Shown in pieces: positions 1 through 9,512 of a stretch of DNA of 64,000 nt; the first letter of the stretch is position 1; each line of letters opens with the position of its first letter. Location of the stretch: assembly GCF_022458895.1 (NCBI RefSeq), contig NZ_JAINFL010000005.1, positions 248,001-312,000 on the forward strand. Direction: 5' to 3'. The stretch comes from Roseihalotalea indica. GTDB taxonomy: Bacteria > Bacteroidota > Bacteroidia > Cytophagales > Cyclobacteriaceae. The notes under the pieces are model-generated. The model was not told the DNA's origin. It saw only the letters and a list, made by a program, of their open reading frames with translations, and made no database searches. The translations under genes and the position numbers were made by a program.

Positions 1-1
1 T

Positions 2-1336
2 CTTGATTCAGATAATGATGGGCTACCGGACGCCCTTGAAGCCAATGGAGGAAGTTTACCTGCGAATGTCTCTTCTGAAGGTGCTTACCTGGTCTCTTAT
101 GTTCAGGCTAACGATACCGATGGTGATGGTTACGTAAACGATGTGGATAGCGATAATGGTGGTACAGCATTGATTAATCCGGATACCGATGGAGATGGCT
201 TGGCTGATTATACCGATCGGGATTCGGATAACGATGGAGTTACCGATGTACTTGAGGCCGGAGGTAGTGATGTAAATCGAGATGGCATTGTGGATGATGC
301 GACTGACACCGATGGAGATGGACTGCCCGATCTGGTGGATCCTGACAATGGCGGCAATGCTTTAGCTATTATCAATACTGATGGTACTGATAACCCTGAC
401 TACCTGGATACTGACTCGGATAATGATAGTGGAGGAGGCTCACCCGGACTGCCAGATATATACGAAGCTCACGATAATAATTTTGACGGCACTCCCACCT
501 GGGATGATAATGGTAATCTGATTCTGGATGATAATGAAGGCAATGTCGATTTGGATGAAGATGGAATTTTAGATGCATTTGACCCAAGTGAAGGTGGTAT
601 CGGAGCATCTCTACCTGATGTTGATAAAGACGGAAGATCAAATTATCGGGATGATGACGATGATGATGATGGAATACCTACTGCTTCTGAAGATGCTAAC
701 GGTGATGGGAATTTCTTTAACGATTTTACGGAAGGACAATCTACAAACTATCAAGGTACTTATAGTTTTGTACCTAATTATTTGTACAACCCGCTTGCAC
801 CGCTACCGGTTGAGTTACTTCGTTTTGATGTTTATTGGGACGGGCAGGCGGTACTATTGGAATGGGAAACCGTCTACGAGGAAGATAACTATTATTTTGA
901 GGTTGAACGTTCTGAGGATGCTAAACAGTTTAAGCCGATAGGAAGAATTGCCGGACAGGGTACTACAACCCGAGAAACTTCGTACAGGTATTCCGATTAT
1001 GTGAAACAGGGAGGAGGGTACTATTATCGCCTCAAGCAAGTAGATTATGATGGCATGGTAAACTATTCGCCTACGCGTTTTGTCATGACTGAATTGAATC
1101 GTATTACCACGGTATCAGTATATCCGAATCCCACTCCAGACGCTTGTATTGTATCAGTTACTGGTACGCAGGCGGAAGTAAACTACTTCATCTTAAACCT
1201 GGAAGGTAAAGTTTTGAAAAGAGGTAAGTTCCGGGAGTCGACGGTTATAGACATCCGGGATCTCCGGACCGGAAACTATGTTATTCGGTTTAAGAATAAT
1301 TCATTTCAGGAAGCTATTCAGATTATTAAGAAGTAA
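2..1336 (+). CDS. T9SS-sorted cell-surface protein with thrombospondin type-3 repeats (5' truncated)
   Basis: The frame is open from the left edge, so the N-terminus lies outside the window. The first two thirds is a run of Asp-rich repeats of the DTDGDGxxDxxDxDxDNDG kind, the calcium-binding thrombospondin type-3 pattern. About 75 residues at the C-terminus (from roughly 1115) read VSVYPNPT, then a beta-rich stretch ending LRTGNYVIRF and IQIIKK. This is the type A sorting domain that sends Bacteroidota proteins through the type IX secretion system and is then removed. The protein is therefore probably exported to the surface or medium, where its rigid calcium-loaded stalk could present upstream adhesive or enzymatic domains that cannot be seen here. 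PorQ, encoded at 26110, belongs to the same export route. Family assignment is firm; the substrate or partner is unknown. Confidence 0.9.
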   Translation, partial: LDSDNDGLPDALEANGGSLPANVSSEGAYLVSYVQANDTDGDGYVNDVDSDNGGTALINPDTDGDGLADYTDRDSDNDGVTDVLEAGGSDVNRDGIVDDATDTDGDGLPDLVDPDNGGNALAIINTDGTDNPDYLDTDSDNDSGGGSPGLPDIYEAHDNNFDGTPTWDDNGNLILDDNEGNVDLDEDGILDAFDPSEGGIGASLPDVDKDGRSNYRDDDDDDDGIPTASEDANGDGNFFNDFTEGQSTNYQGTYSFVPNYLYNPLAPLPVELLRFDVYWDGQAVLLEWETVYEEDNYYFEVERSEDAKQFKPIGRIAGQGTTTRETSYRYSDYVKQGGGYYYRLKQVDYDGMVNYSPTRFVMTELNRITTVSVYPNPTPDACIVSVTGTQAEVNYFILNLEGKVLKRGKFRESTVIDIRDLRTGNYVIRFKNNSFQEAIQIIKK

Positions 1337-1399
1337 ATGGCTGATGTTATGAGTACTATATCCATCAAGTAAGGGAGGCAGCAAAAGTGTGAATTGAAC

Positions 1400-1434
1400 A
1401 AAAGCCGTTATCGAGATTCTCGATAACGGCTTTT
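1400..1434. terminator. Bidirectional intrinsic terminator
   Basis: A perfect 16-bp stem (arms 1400-1415 and 1419-1434, GCCGTTATCGAG core) with a 3-nt loop lies between the converging surface-protein gene and msrA. It is flanked by A-run and T-run ends on both strands, so it can stop transcription from either side. Confidence 0.85.
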
Positions 1435-1479
1435 GAATTAGGTATTAACTTGGAGCCTGGATATTAGCTTTGTTATTCC

Positions 1480-2154
1480 TTAACTCGCAACTCCGTCTTT
1501 CAGCAATTCGGAATACTGCTTCTCAAACTTCTTAACTTTTGGTTTGGTCACCGATTGAATATAGGGGTTACCAGGGTTGTGCTCATAATAATCCTGATGG
1601 TAATCTTCGGCCATCCAGAACTTTTGGTAGGGCACCAGTTGGGTAACAATAGGCTTCTTGTATTCTCCTGATTCGCTAAGCTTTTTCATGTATTCCTCAG
1701 CCAATACTTTCTGCTCTTCATTCTGATAAAATACTACAGAACGATACTGCTTTCCTACATCGGGGCCCTGCCGGTTTAGCTGAGTAGGGTCGTGAGTATG
1801 GAAAAAGACATCCAGAAGTTTTTGATATGTAATTACCTCTGGGTCATAGTAAATCTGAATAGACTCAGCATGATCGGTTTGTCCGGCACCCACTTGTTCA
1901 TAAGTAGGGTTAGCCTGCTCACCACCAGAATAGCCGGAAACAACACTTTTTACCCCTTTTACTCGTTCAAATACCGCCTCAGTGCACCAGAAACATCCTC
2001 CGGCAAAGGTAGCGGTATCAAGCCCCTGCTTTTCAGCTTCAGTAAGAGAGGCTGGCGCTACTGTGTAACCCTCTGCTGAGTTTGCCTCCTGAGAAGGCGC
2101 AGTACAGTAAACCGCCAAAAATATAAATGAAATAATTAAGATGGCTTTATTCAT
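1480..2154 (-). CDS. msrA: Peptide-methionine (S)-S-oxide reductase, exported
   Basis: Reduces the S-epimer of methionine sulfoxide in oxidised proteins. The diagnostic GGCFWC motif sits at residues 52-57, with Cys54 as the catalytic nucleophile, and the downstream GYSGG and AESIQIYYDP stretches are typical of the family. The 224-residue chain has an N-terminal hydrophobic segment ending in Cys17, so it is probably a lipoprotein or otherwise membrane-anchored and repairs envelope proteins. No fused MsrB domain is present and no thioredoxin is adjacent. It ends against the shared terminator at 1400-1434. Confidence 0.95.
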   Translation of the reverse strand: MNKAILIISFIFLAVYCTAPSQEANSAEGYTVAPASLTEAEKQGLDTATFAGGCFWCTEAVFERVKGVKSVVSGYSGGEQANPTYEQVGAGQTDHAESIQIYYDPEVITYQKLLDVFFHTHDPTQLNRQGPDVGKQYRSVVFYQNEEQKVLAEEYMKKLSESGEYKKPIVTQLVPYQKFWMAEDYHQDYYEHNPGNPYIQSVTKPKVKKFEKQYSELLKDGVAS

Positions 2155-2443
2155 TGATCTGAGTTTTGTTAAAATTATTCGTAAGTAAATGTAGGCATCA
2201 GAAATAGTCTGTCTACCAAAGTCTCAATTCATCGTACTATAATCAACATACGAAAAAAATGAGGCTACCCGATTTACTTGGGTAATTATTAGTACTATTA
2301 TAACGATACGGTATACGCAAGGTTTTTAGCAAACTACTGTATGCCTTTTGTCGCCGGGACTACATTCTTTCCCGAGCACCCCAGATCAGTATGCTCCAAA
2401 CAAATATAATCCCGGCTTCAATGTTTTTATAGACTTCAGTCCG

Positions 2444-3562
2444 CTACCACATCATAATAGCAAACTGACCGGTCAGATTCTGGTAATACAATCGGGCACG
2501 GAGTACGTATTTTCGTCCTTTTACCAGCTTATACCGGATGTGGGCATTATACTCCTGAGCACTATCGTCGTCGGCAGTACGGTAGCGTAACTCGCCATCT
2601 TCATCTTCAAACAGTACCAGAATTGTATCGGAGGTGCCAAATGTCCGGATGTCGTAGTACCGGGTTGCTTTGGGCTGGATCACATAGTTTACCTGGTCGC
2701 CGGGTTGGATAAACAGACGTTTGGCCATGAAAAGCTCTAGCTCTTCCAGTTCTTCTTCCAACGGAGGATAAAATGTTTTCATCCACTGGATATCAAGGTC
2801 GGATAAGCCGCCTTTGGGTGAGATTCCTTTTTTGTACTTATCAGGCTTCAGAATCAGTCCGGGACCAAACGGGTAGTGCATGATAGAGTCTGGGTCCCAG
2901 GCAGAACCATCTACCGTGTTGGGATCTAGCTTGCGGATAATATTGTAATAAGTGGTATCTCGAGACCAGTTATTAGGCGGTGCTGCCAATGCGGCATAAA
3001 CCGCTTCTTCATCCCATACAATGCCGGCATTCGGGTTTTGGTGCTCGTGAGGCAGTCCAAGCGTGTGCCCGATCTCGTGCAAAGCGGTATCCAGCCCATC
3101 TCCAGTAGTTAAGTCCCATCCGAAATTCATGGTCCGTTGCCCCGCTCCGATTTCCAGCACATAAGTCCCGATATAGGACCATGAGCCATCTCCTTGCATA
3201 AAACCGATGCGTACTTCGGCATCCTCTCGGTCGTCCACTTCCTCAAATTCCAGGCCGATGCCCAAGTCTTTCCAGATACCGAATGCCTGTCTTACTACAT
3301 CTTTCTGCTTTTCAGCACCAACCCACGTACGAAATTGCTGGTTGCCGTTAGCCAGTAAAACAGTTTCACCGTCCGTATCCTGATCAAAGAAGTAATAATG
3401 AATGACTGTTCCATTGACCCACTTATTGTCATTTACAACAATGGCCGAAGCACGGTTAGGATCTACTTCTGGGCCGAAAACCCGGGGCGGAACCATCGGC
3501 AGGTCGCAATACGAAAAGGTGGTTGGTTCGTCGTCGTTTGTGTGTTTTTTCTTGGTGGCCAT
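2444..3562 (-). CDS. Astacin-like (M12A) zinc metalloprotease with C-terminal beta domain
   Basis: The 372-residue protein has the extended zinc-binding motif HEIGHTLGLPHE (His162, Glu163, His166, His172, Glu173) and a Met-turn SIMHY (Met228, Tyr230). Together these are the astacin signature, including the Tyr switch. Residues from about 290 to the end form a beta-rich module with acidic stretches, like the pre-peptidase C-terminal-type sandwiches that often follow secreted proteases. There is no signal peptide, which is unusual for astacins; the N-terminus is Lys-rich and hydrophilic. It is the last gene of a four-gene operon (6128 to 2444, gaps of 11-85 bp), which suggests it processes or is controlled by the three preceding proteins. 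Catalytic assignment is firm; substrate unknown. Confidence 0.85.
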   Translation of the reverse strand: MATKKKHTNDDEPTTFSYCDLPMVPPRVFGPEVDPNRASAIVVNDNKWVNGTVIHYYFFDQDTDGETVLLANGNQQFRTWVGAEKQKDVVRQAFGIWKDLGIGLEFEEVDDREDAEVRIGFMQGDGSWSYIGTYVLEIGAGQRTMNFGWDLTTGDGLDTALHEIGHTLGLPHEHQNPNAGIVWDEEAVYAALAAPPNNWSRDTTYYNIIRKLDPNTVDGSAWDPDSIMHYPFGPGLILKPDKYKKGISPKGGLSDLDIQWMKTFYPPLEEELEELELFMAKRLFIQPGDQVNYVIQPKATRYYDIRTFGTSDTILVLFEDEDGELRYRTADDDSAQEYNAHIRYKLVKGRKYVLRARLYYQNLTGQFAIMMW

Positions 3563-3583
3563 AATTATAATAGGTTAAGATAG

Positions 3584-4345
3584 TTAGCGCTTAGGATAGT
3601 ATTTCGGGTTCTCCCAGCGATACTTCCGACTTACTTTTTTCTTTCTTTTGGGTTTGGTCGGCATGGTATCGAAGGCTGCGTTTTTGTCTGGTTTAGTATA
3701 CTCTTTTTCCAGCCGAATGGCAATAGAAGTAGGGTCTTCAACCTGAAAAATTAACCCCTGAGAAGGTAACAGACGGACTTCATCGTTTTCAAAACCTTCC
3801 GGGTTCAGCCGTACAGTAATTGGGTTAATAATAGTATTTCTTTCTTCAAACACTTTCTTATCCGGGTAAGGTACGTCAACGTTCACGGTTTTATTTTTAT
3901 CGCTGGTAGCAATGTATTTACCGGGACGAACCAGAGACACCACAAACAGGTCTTTTTTATTTAACTTTTGAGTGTCAAACTCCGCTGCCATCTTCTTTGT
4001 GCTTTCGTTTACCCGCTCCAGCGTAATTCGGTAGGGGGTATCTTGCTTAGAGTTATAAAATAGAATGTAACCTCCGGCCTGTACTACAAACGTTTTTCGG
4101 CCCTGAGCACTCAGATCCCGGAAGTTAAATACGCCCAGGTCTACGTTTACCTGGGTATTTTTTTCTTTTTCAGAAACCGTCAGGAAAAAGCGATCCATCA
4201 GACGATCACCTTCGTAAATATTCCCTACATAATTTCCCTCTTTGGCTACGGGGTGGGCGATGAAGGTAAGCATTCCAACAGTGCTGCTTTCAAAAGCTGT
4301 TTTGGCAAATGCGGCTTTATTAATATATCGTTTCATGGTTAGCAT
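3584..4345 (-). CDS. Unrecognised protein with basic C-terminal tail, protease operon
   Basis: I do not recognise this 253-residue family. It is predicted to be mostly beta, with no signal peptide and no membrane segment. The last 25 or so residues are strongly basic and aromatic (KPKRKKKVSRKYRW, then a Tyr/Lys-rich end), suggesting nucleic-acid, phospholipid or partner binding. It starts with MLTMKRY; the second Met at 4336 is an equally possible start. It ends 21 bp before the astacin-like gene and follows the 304-residue gene, so the four genes are probably co-transcribed. Confidence 0.6.
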   Translation of the reverse strand: MLTMKRYINKAAFAKTAFESSTVGMLTFIAHPVAKEGNYVGNIYEGDRLMDRFFLTVSEKEKNTQVNVDLGVFNFRDLSAQGRKTFVVQAGGYILFYNSKQDTPYRITLERVNESTKKMAAEFDTQKLNKKDLFVVSLVRPGKYIATSDKNKTVNVDVPYPDKKVFEERNTIINPITVRLNPEGFENDEVRLLPSQGLIFQVEDPTSIAIRLEKEYTKPDKNAAFDTMPTKPKRKKKVSRKYRWENPKYYPKR

Positions 4346-4392
4346 GGATAAAGAGTAGTACTAAAATAATTGCTTATCGAGTATGCTGAGGG

Positions 4393-5307
4393 TTATCCTA
4401 CATCAGCCGTCATAACAAACTCAACATCGGTAACGTCCGGAGCTACATTCCTGATAGGAATCAGTACGGGGATAAGACCATTTGAAGGAGGAAGCATAGG
4501 GTATGGGTCCTCAAATTTGAACACTGGGTTTTTATTGGCCAGCCGGTCAGCAATAAAGGTGAGTACAAAATCAAACAGTCCTAAGCTAACTCCTAAGAGA
4601 TCAGAAAGCCACTCGTCAACGTCATCTGCTATATCCAGCAGCCCGCGGATCAAGTCTGCCAGGCCACCGAGTACAAAACGGATGGCATCTTTGGCCCAGC
4701 CGGGTAGCCCGCCGAGTAGATCGTCTACCAGCGCATCAATGATGCTATCCAGAACGTTACCTACCGTGTCGGAAATATCAATGATATCCAAGTCTAACCA
4801 GCGAGGTTCCAGGTAAAACTGCCATTCGTTGGCCTTATCCTGTACATGAGCTTCGTGGTCGTTCAATCCCGCATGATCCGGGTTGTTGAAGTAACGGGCT
4901 GCTACATTGAAACCACCGGAAATTTCACTTTCAATTAATCCACCCAGGTCGAGCGTGAAGCTGGCATCAGGGTCACCCTCAAACAGGCAGATGCGTGGTG
5001 CTCGCAGAATACAGCCACCAAAGGGGTTAGGGATAATACAAAAGCCACCGACGCACACTTCAGGAATATCAATGCCAATAGTTAGCGATAGCGGGTCGTA
5101 GATGACATCCAGTTCATTAATGACTACTTCATCGGGTGAGTCTTTCAGGTCGATGGAGCCTCCTTCAAAACGGACCCCGGCACTGTATGATGCGGTGAAC
5201 GGACCGAAGTCGCCACCGTCAGTTTTGGAAAAGCTTATATTTTCAGTGAGTTTTTCTACCAGTTTGCCGAAGGCTGCTTCGGAAACGGCTAAATTTACGT
5301 GAGGCAT
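4393..5307 (-). CDS. Unrecognised protein with amphipathic helical core, possible lipid-binding fold
   Basis: The 304-residue protein has no signal peptide. Residues 1-100 alternate as beta strands (starting MPHVNLAVSEAAFGKLVEKL). A central Cys-containing segment carries closely spaced cysteines (VCVGGFC, GGCILRAPRICLF). Residues of about 175-265 form long Leu/Ile/Asp-rich amphipathic helices with repeated DLL, GLL and LGG patterns. The pattern of an N-terminal amphipathic helix followed by long curved strands recalls TULIP/BPI-like lipid-binding proteins, but that is inference from pattern only. It shares this style with the next upstream gene (5319-6128), 11 bp away, so the two may be paralogous partners. 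Function unknown. Confidence 0.6.
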   Translation of the reverse strand: MPHVNLAVSEAAFGKLVEKLTENISFSKTDGGDFGPFTASYSAGVRFEGGSIDLKDSPDEVVINELDVIYDPLSLTIGIDIPEVCVGGFCIIPNPFGGCILRAPRICLFEGDPDASFTLDLGGLIESEISGGFNVAARYFNNPDHAGLNDHEAHVQDKANEWQFYLEPRWLDLDIIDISDTVGNVLDSIIDALVDDLLGGLPGWAKDAIRFVLGGLADLIRGLLDIADDVDEWLSDLLGVSLGLFDFVLTFIADRLANKNPVFKFEDPYPMLPPSNGLIPVLIPIRNVAPDVTDVEFVMTADVG

Positions 5308-5318
5308 AGTTGTATTTA

Positions 5319-6128
5319 TTAGATAAGGTCAGCGAAAACAGCAATTTGATCCTGGCTTACATTCGGGTTGAAAGGAACATCGGCTGAGATAGGGGTAGGC
5401 CCTACTGATAGAAAATCAGTGAGTTCAAAAATTAGATCTTCCAATGCGATGCGCACTTTGGGCAGTATGGCTAGTTTAAGCATCGTACTGATGTAGCACT
5501 CGATAGAATCCTCCAGCCCGGCGGGCAGAATATCCTTGATTTCCAGTCCCTGTAATCGTAAAGACAAGTAACCATTTTGCTGGACAGCTTTTACTACTCC
5601 AAACACCTCTAAACAAAAGCAGGTAAGGCCTCTGAAGGGCATTGGACTAAGCGGTTTTCTGGGTTCATCATCAGGTCTTTCCCGTTCGTCCTGCTTCGGG
5701 TCGGGTAAGATGCTAATCAGGCGTTCAATAAATTCAGGGTCAGGGCAGCCAAGTCCGGCACAGGCCTGGGCTGTTAGTGCCAGTTCCTGCTCTTTTAACG
5801 GAGGGTTAAGCTGAGGCGGTAACCCAATGACATTACTAGGATGAAAATCAATTTTAAAGTCAGTCAGTTGTAAGCCAAAGCTGAAGCCAAAGGGACCATC
5901 GTATCCGATAATGGGCAGATAATCAATTTGTTTGATCAGAGGGTTTTGTGCTTTTTCAACCGCTGGGTGGGCATTAATTTTCTGACAAAGCTGCTGAGGG
6001 TTTTGAACCAGGTCAGGCGTTCCATAATTAAAAAGTGATGGCCGTTGCTGCATGATGTGCTCGATAATGCGGTTAAAGCCATCTTCATGGAAGCTGGCAA
6101 AAACATCACTGTGGTCGGTGAGTGCCAT
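5319..6128 (-). CDS. Unrecognised protein, first gene of protease operon, possible TULIP-like fold
   Basis: This 269-residue protein has no signal peptide. Its N-terminus (SDVFASFHEDGFNRIIEHIM) is an amphipathic helix like the one opening the downstream 304-residue protein, and residues 80-115 and 165-230 are beta-rich. A proline/charged linker (DPKQDERERPDDEPRKPL) sits near residue 145, followed by a Cys pair (LTCFCLEVFG). As first gene of the operon it follows a 727-bp non-coding region shared with a divergent PAS-LuxR regulator, which could control it. I cannot assign a function. Confidence 0.6.
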   Translation of the reverse strand: MALTDHSDVFASFHEDGFNRIIEHIMQQRPSLFNYGTPDLVQNPQQLCQKINAHPAVEKAQNPLIKQIDYLPIIGYDGPFGFSFGLQLTDFKIDFHPSNVIGLPPQLNPPLKEQELALTAQACAGLGCPDPEFIERLISILPDPKQDERERPDDEPRKPLSPMPFRGLTCFCLEVFGVVKAVQQNGYLSLRLQGLEIKDILPAGLEDSIECYISTMLKLAILPKVRIALEDLIFELTDFLSVGPTPISADVPFNPNVSQDQIAVFADLI

Positions 6129-6855
6129 AGGCGTAGTTGTTTAGGTTAAATTGTTATTTAATGCAAGTATTGGTCAGTAGCTAATGAGGATATGTAACCT
6201 AATAGGAAGGGAAATATATTTTGGTGATGACCCTATTAAAACCTTTGCTCGCGGCCAATCATCCGGGAAGGATCTGGTGATGTAGGCTTATATGATCGTC
6301 TGTATAAATCTGAGATTGAGTATCAGAAACCTATTAAGAGCAAATATGAATATTGGGTATTTATGATGTATTATTTTTTTATTAGTAATCGGTACGCTTA
6401 ATTTTTTAATCTTATATGATGATTTTTAGTGAAAATTATAGCTGCCAAAACAAATAAAATCTAACAGGCGGTGCTTTTTCATAAGGACAGTTAGTCGCTT
6501 TGTAAGTAGAAAATAATGGTTTGTAAGAAGGTCCTATAATTTATTCTATCGGGCTCCACAACCTCCCATAAATATGGTATATTTAGTTTAGTACGGTATT
6601 AATAGATAGATGATCCATTATTGTTTGGTCTCTACAGAATTTACGTTGGACGTATATCGTTTGATGATTTTTTATATAAAGGATTACTATTGCCAGCACT
6701 GAATTTGAAATTACTAATGTGTGAGATTGTCAGATTAGATTGGCAACCAAATGGTTAAAGAGGGATTCTAATCAAATAAATCCTTCTTAAACTGGAAGCC
6801 TCTACTTTTTGATTCTCTTAAAATCAACTCTATGTAAATATTATATTATAAACCT
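6129..6855. other. Long AT-rich divergent intergenic region
   Basis: The 727 bp between the protease operon and the PAS-LuxR gene have no credible ORF. They are visibly AT-rich, especially 6350-6450 and 6660-6850, and must hold both divergent promoters. I found no clean TAnnTTTG box or hairpin that I would defend. Confidence 0.5.
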
Positions 6856-7638
6856 ATGCCTTACCTATCAACCGACCTATTGGAAAAGAAGAAAAAAATG
6901 CACCCCTGGCATCGCCAGCCGTTTGATGAGCAACTCAACAGTTATAAAAAGGAGCTATTACCGGTATTGCACTGGCAGCATGTATTGAATATCGGTCCGG
7001 CGTTCTTATTTATCTATGATTATCATGCACGGTGCTATATATATGTAAGCGAGGAAGTTCGGAGAGTACTTGGGTGCTCTGCCGAGGAGTATGCTAACTC
7101 TACTATGCCATTGTTGCATCAGCGTATTCAGGATTTAGAAGCATACTATAAAATGGCTGATGAAGCACTGCAATTTATTAAGTACAAATTATCAGCAGAG
7201 GAGAAATTGACTTGTTCTGTCAATATGGACTTTCAATATCAGCACGCCAATGGAAGGTATATTAACCTGTTGCAACAGTCTATTGAATTAGTATTTGACA
7301 AAAAAGGGAACATCGTATACTCATTGGAAAAGATCAGTGATATCAGTCACCGCCCGCCGGAAACAAGCTCAATGCTTTCAATTTATACCTCTGCCTCTCA
7401 ACTGTCACACATCTATATCCCTTCTGATGAGATAAAACAAAAAGACACCTTATTTACTCCCTCAGAACGTCGGATACTTCGCTTTCTGAATCGTGGTTAC
7501 AATACTCGGGAAATAGCTGATCGTTTAGATAAGAGCAGCAATACGGTAGCAACGCACCGTAAAAACATGCTCAAGAAAGCCGCTGTGAGCAATACTCCCA
7601 AACTAATACGCTTTGCTAAGCAACACGGTATTTTATAG
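6856..7638 (+). CDS. PAS-domain LuxR-type transcriptional regulator
   Basis: A cytoplasmic 260-residue regulator. Residues of about 40-170 read as a PAS fold (FLFIYDYHARCYIYVSEEV, VLGCSAEEY, then a strand set ending VYSLEKISDISHR). Residues 198-258 form a LuxR/NarL helix-turn-helix (FTPSERRILRFLNRGYNTRE, IADRLDKSSNTVATHRKN). It lacks a receiver domain, so the PAS sensor probably acts directly on DNA binding. It is divergent from the four-gene protease operon, which makes that operon a plausible target. Domain calls are firm; the signal and target are inferred. Confidence 0.85.
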   Translation: MPYLSTDLLEKKKKMHPWHRQPFDEQLNSYKKELLPVLHWQHVLNIGPAFLFIYDYHARCYIYVSEEVRRVLGCSAEEYANSTMPLLHQRIQDLEAYYKMADEALQFIKYKLSAEEKLTCSVNMDFQYQHANGRYINLLQQSIELVFDKKGNIVYSLEKISDISHRPPETSSMLSIYTSASQLSHIYIPSDEIKQKDTLFTPSERRILRFLNRGYNTREIADRLDKSSNTVATHRKNMLKKAAVSNTPKLIRFAKQHGIL

Positions 7639-7677
7639 AATAAAAGGAGTAATCACAGAGAACAAAGTCAGAAGTAA

Positions 7678-9402
7678 CTATTGCCAATTGCAACCCAGCC
7701 AGTGCTGGAAAGCGGCCTTTTCTTCTTCAGTAGCGTTATCCCGCTGGGCGATGGTATATACTTTATAGTAAAGGTCGTCCCGCCGGGGTAATGAGATGGT
7801 TTTTAGTTTTTGATTTCGCAGTAGCGTTACTACCACCTCTTCCTGACCTACTAGTAATTCCTCCAGACTATCTTGAATATGAATACCATTAATGGCTACA
7901 ATTTCGTCATTAAGTGCCAGAAAATCATCAGCTACTGAGCCTGGCTCAATACCCTGAATAATCCACTTCTGCTCAATGTTTACAGCTCTAAAGCCGAACC
8001 GTCCTTCAGAGTGTAATGCGTTTTCGGTAATGTCTAGTCGGCAACCTACCGTATACAATAACTGGTTAAGGGTAATCTCCAACGGCTCTTTGCCATAAAT
8101 AAATCGCTCAAAATAGGTGTCCATCTGCCCGCCAGACAGATCGCCAACCAGTTTTTCCAGATCTCCCAACGTATAACCTCGCTGGGCCTTGCCAAAAAAG
8201 TCCCATAAGTACCGCATAAAAGTATCCAGGGAGTGCTCCTGATCGGTGTTATTGCGAAGCGATAAATCCAGGATCAGGCTTACCATTGCTCCTTTTACAT
8301 AAATAGATACTTTCCGGTTAGGAATACCCAAGCTGTAGCCATCCAGCCACAGATCAAACGATGAGTCTACCAACGAATGATTGAAACGACCAAAATTCTC
8401 AAAGTGGCGTTTGAATAGCTTGTTCAGTTCCAGAAAGTATTCTTCTTTGGTAATAACCCCACTACGTACCAGAAATAAATCGCCATAATAGGTAGTAACT
8501 CCTTCGGCAATAAATCCGGTTGGAAAATAATTTTCCCGGGTGTAATCGTACGGAAACATTTCTTTCGGGCGAATGCGGATGATGTTCCAGGTATGGAATA
8601 ACTCATGAGAGCTAACCCCCAGAAAATCCAGGTAGGGTTTGCTATTTTCTACAATCTGCTCGCTGGGGCCCAGAGCAATGACTGTAGAATTAAAATGTTC
8701 TACTCCGTGATAAGCACGGTAGGGAAGAAAATGATACAGAAAATGATAATCCTCAGCCGGAAATTCGCCCATCATCTGAATCTGGTCTTCAGTAAAAGCC
8801 CGAAACCGGTCTAATGTCGTTTGTTCATCCATAACGCAGTTTCCCTGAAACCAAAGATGAAACCGGTGATCGCCCACCTGATACTCCCAGTGGGTGAGGG
8901 TAGGGCTGGCAATCAGGGGGCTTTCGGCCAGATGATAAAAGCTGGGAGCTTCAAGTGTATGAGACTCAGGGTTTTTGAGACCGCACGCTACCTGGTAATC
9001 GTTGGGTAATTGAAGGTGAACTAGGTAAGGTTCTTCAGTATGCCCTTCCTGATAAAGGATACAGTTTACAAAATTAATGTATAGTTGTTCATCATCCAGA
9101 TAGGTGCTTCCGGCGTTCAGTTCTGCCGCATAGTAATTATAGCTTACCTTTAGTGTATCTGTATCTACAGTGTTCACTTCCCAGCGGTCTTTGGTTGTCT
9201 TTCGGAATGGAACAACCTCCCCCTTATTATTAGTGATACTAAACCGCTGAATGTTTTTTGCAAAATTGCCCAGTTCATACCGGCCCGGCCGCCAGGAGGG
9301 AAGCTGCAAATACGTAGTTTCATCGGTTAAACCAGAAAAAGTAAGTTCAATATTAAGCCAGTGCTGATGTGGTTTTTCGTAAGATATGGTGCAATGAATC
9401 AT
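7678..9402 (-). CDS. M61 family glycyl aminopeptidase-like protease with PDZ domain
   Basis: The 574-residue protein has an N-terminal beta domain (about 1-180), a thermolysin-like catalytic domain with HELFH (His266, Glu267, His270) and a C-terminal PDZ-like module (about 465-545, with IEPGSVADDFLALNDEIVAI). This is the M61 layout. There is no signal peptide, so it probably works in the cytoplasm on peptides with small N-terminal residues. The start lies back to back with the crcB promoter region. Nothing looks truncated. Confidence 0.9.
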   Translation of the reverse strand: MIHCTISYEKPHQHWLNIELTFSGLTDETTYLQLPSWRPGRYELGNFAKNIQRFSITNNKGEVVPFRKTTKDRWEVNTVDTDTLKVSYNYYAAELNAGSTYLDDEQLYINFVNCILYQEGHTEEPYLVHLQLPNDYQVACGLKNPESHTLEAPSFYHLAESPLIASPTLTHWEYQVGDHRFHLWFQGNCVMDEQTTLDRFRAFTEDQIQMMGEFPAEDYHFLYHFLPYRAYHGVEHFNSTVIALGPSEQIVENSKPYLDFLGVSSHELFHTWNIIRIRPKEMFPYDYTRENYFPTGFIAEGVTTYYGDLFLVRSGVITKEEYFLELNKLFKRHFENFGRFNHSLVDSSFDLWLDGYSLGIPNRKVSIYVKGAMVSLILDLSLRNNTDQEHSLDTFMRYLWDFFGKAQRGYTLGDLEKLVGDLSGGQMDTYFERFIYGKEPLEITLNQLLYTVGCRLDITENALHSEGRFGFRAVNIEQKWIIQGIEPGSVADDFLALNDEIVAINGIHIQDSLEELLVGQEEVVVTLLRNQKLKTISLPRRDDLYYKVYTIAQRDNATEEEKAAFQHWLGCNWQ

Positions 9403-9486
9403 ATAGAATCAGATCAAAAACAATGATGATTAAACCTAAAGGTACAAAAGGGATGGATGCCGTGCCAGACATTACCTTTATACTAT

Positions 9487-9494
9487 TACCTTTG
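9487..9494 (+). promoter_or_regulatory. Bacteroidota-type -7 box for crcB
   Basis: TACCTTTG matches the TAnnTTTG consensus exactly and lies 18 bp before the crcB ATG, giving a short leader. I did not find a convincing -33 TTTG partner. Confidence 0.45.
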
Positions 9495-9512
9495 TATCTA
9501 AAGATCAAATAT

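Noticed and set aside
4370..4816. 148-residue plus-strand ORF in the protease operon
   Set aside because: It is a shadow of the 304-residue minus-strand gene.
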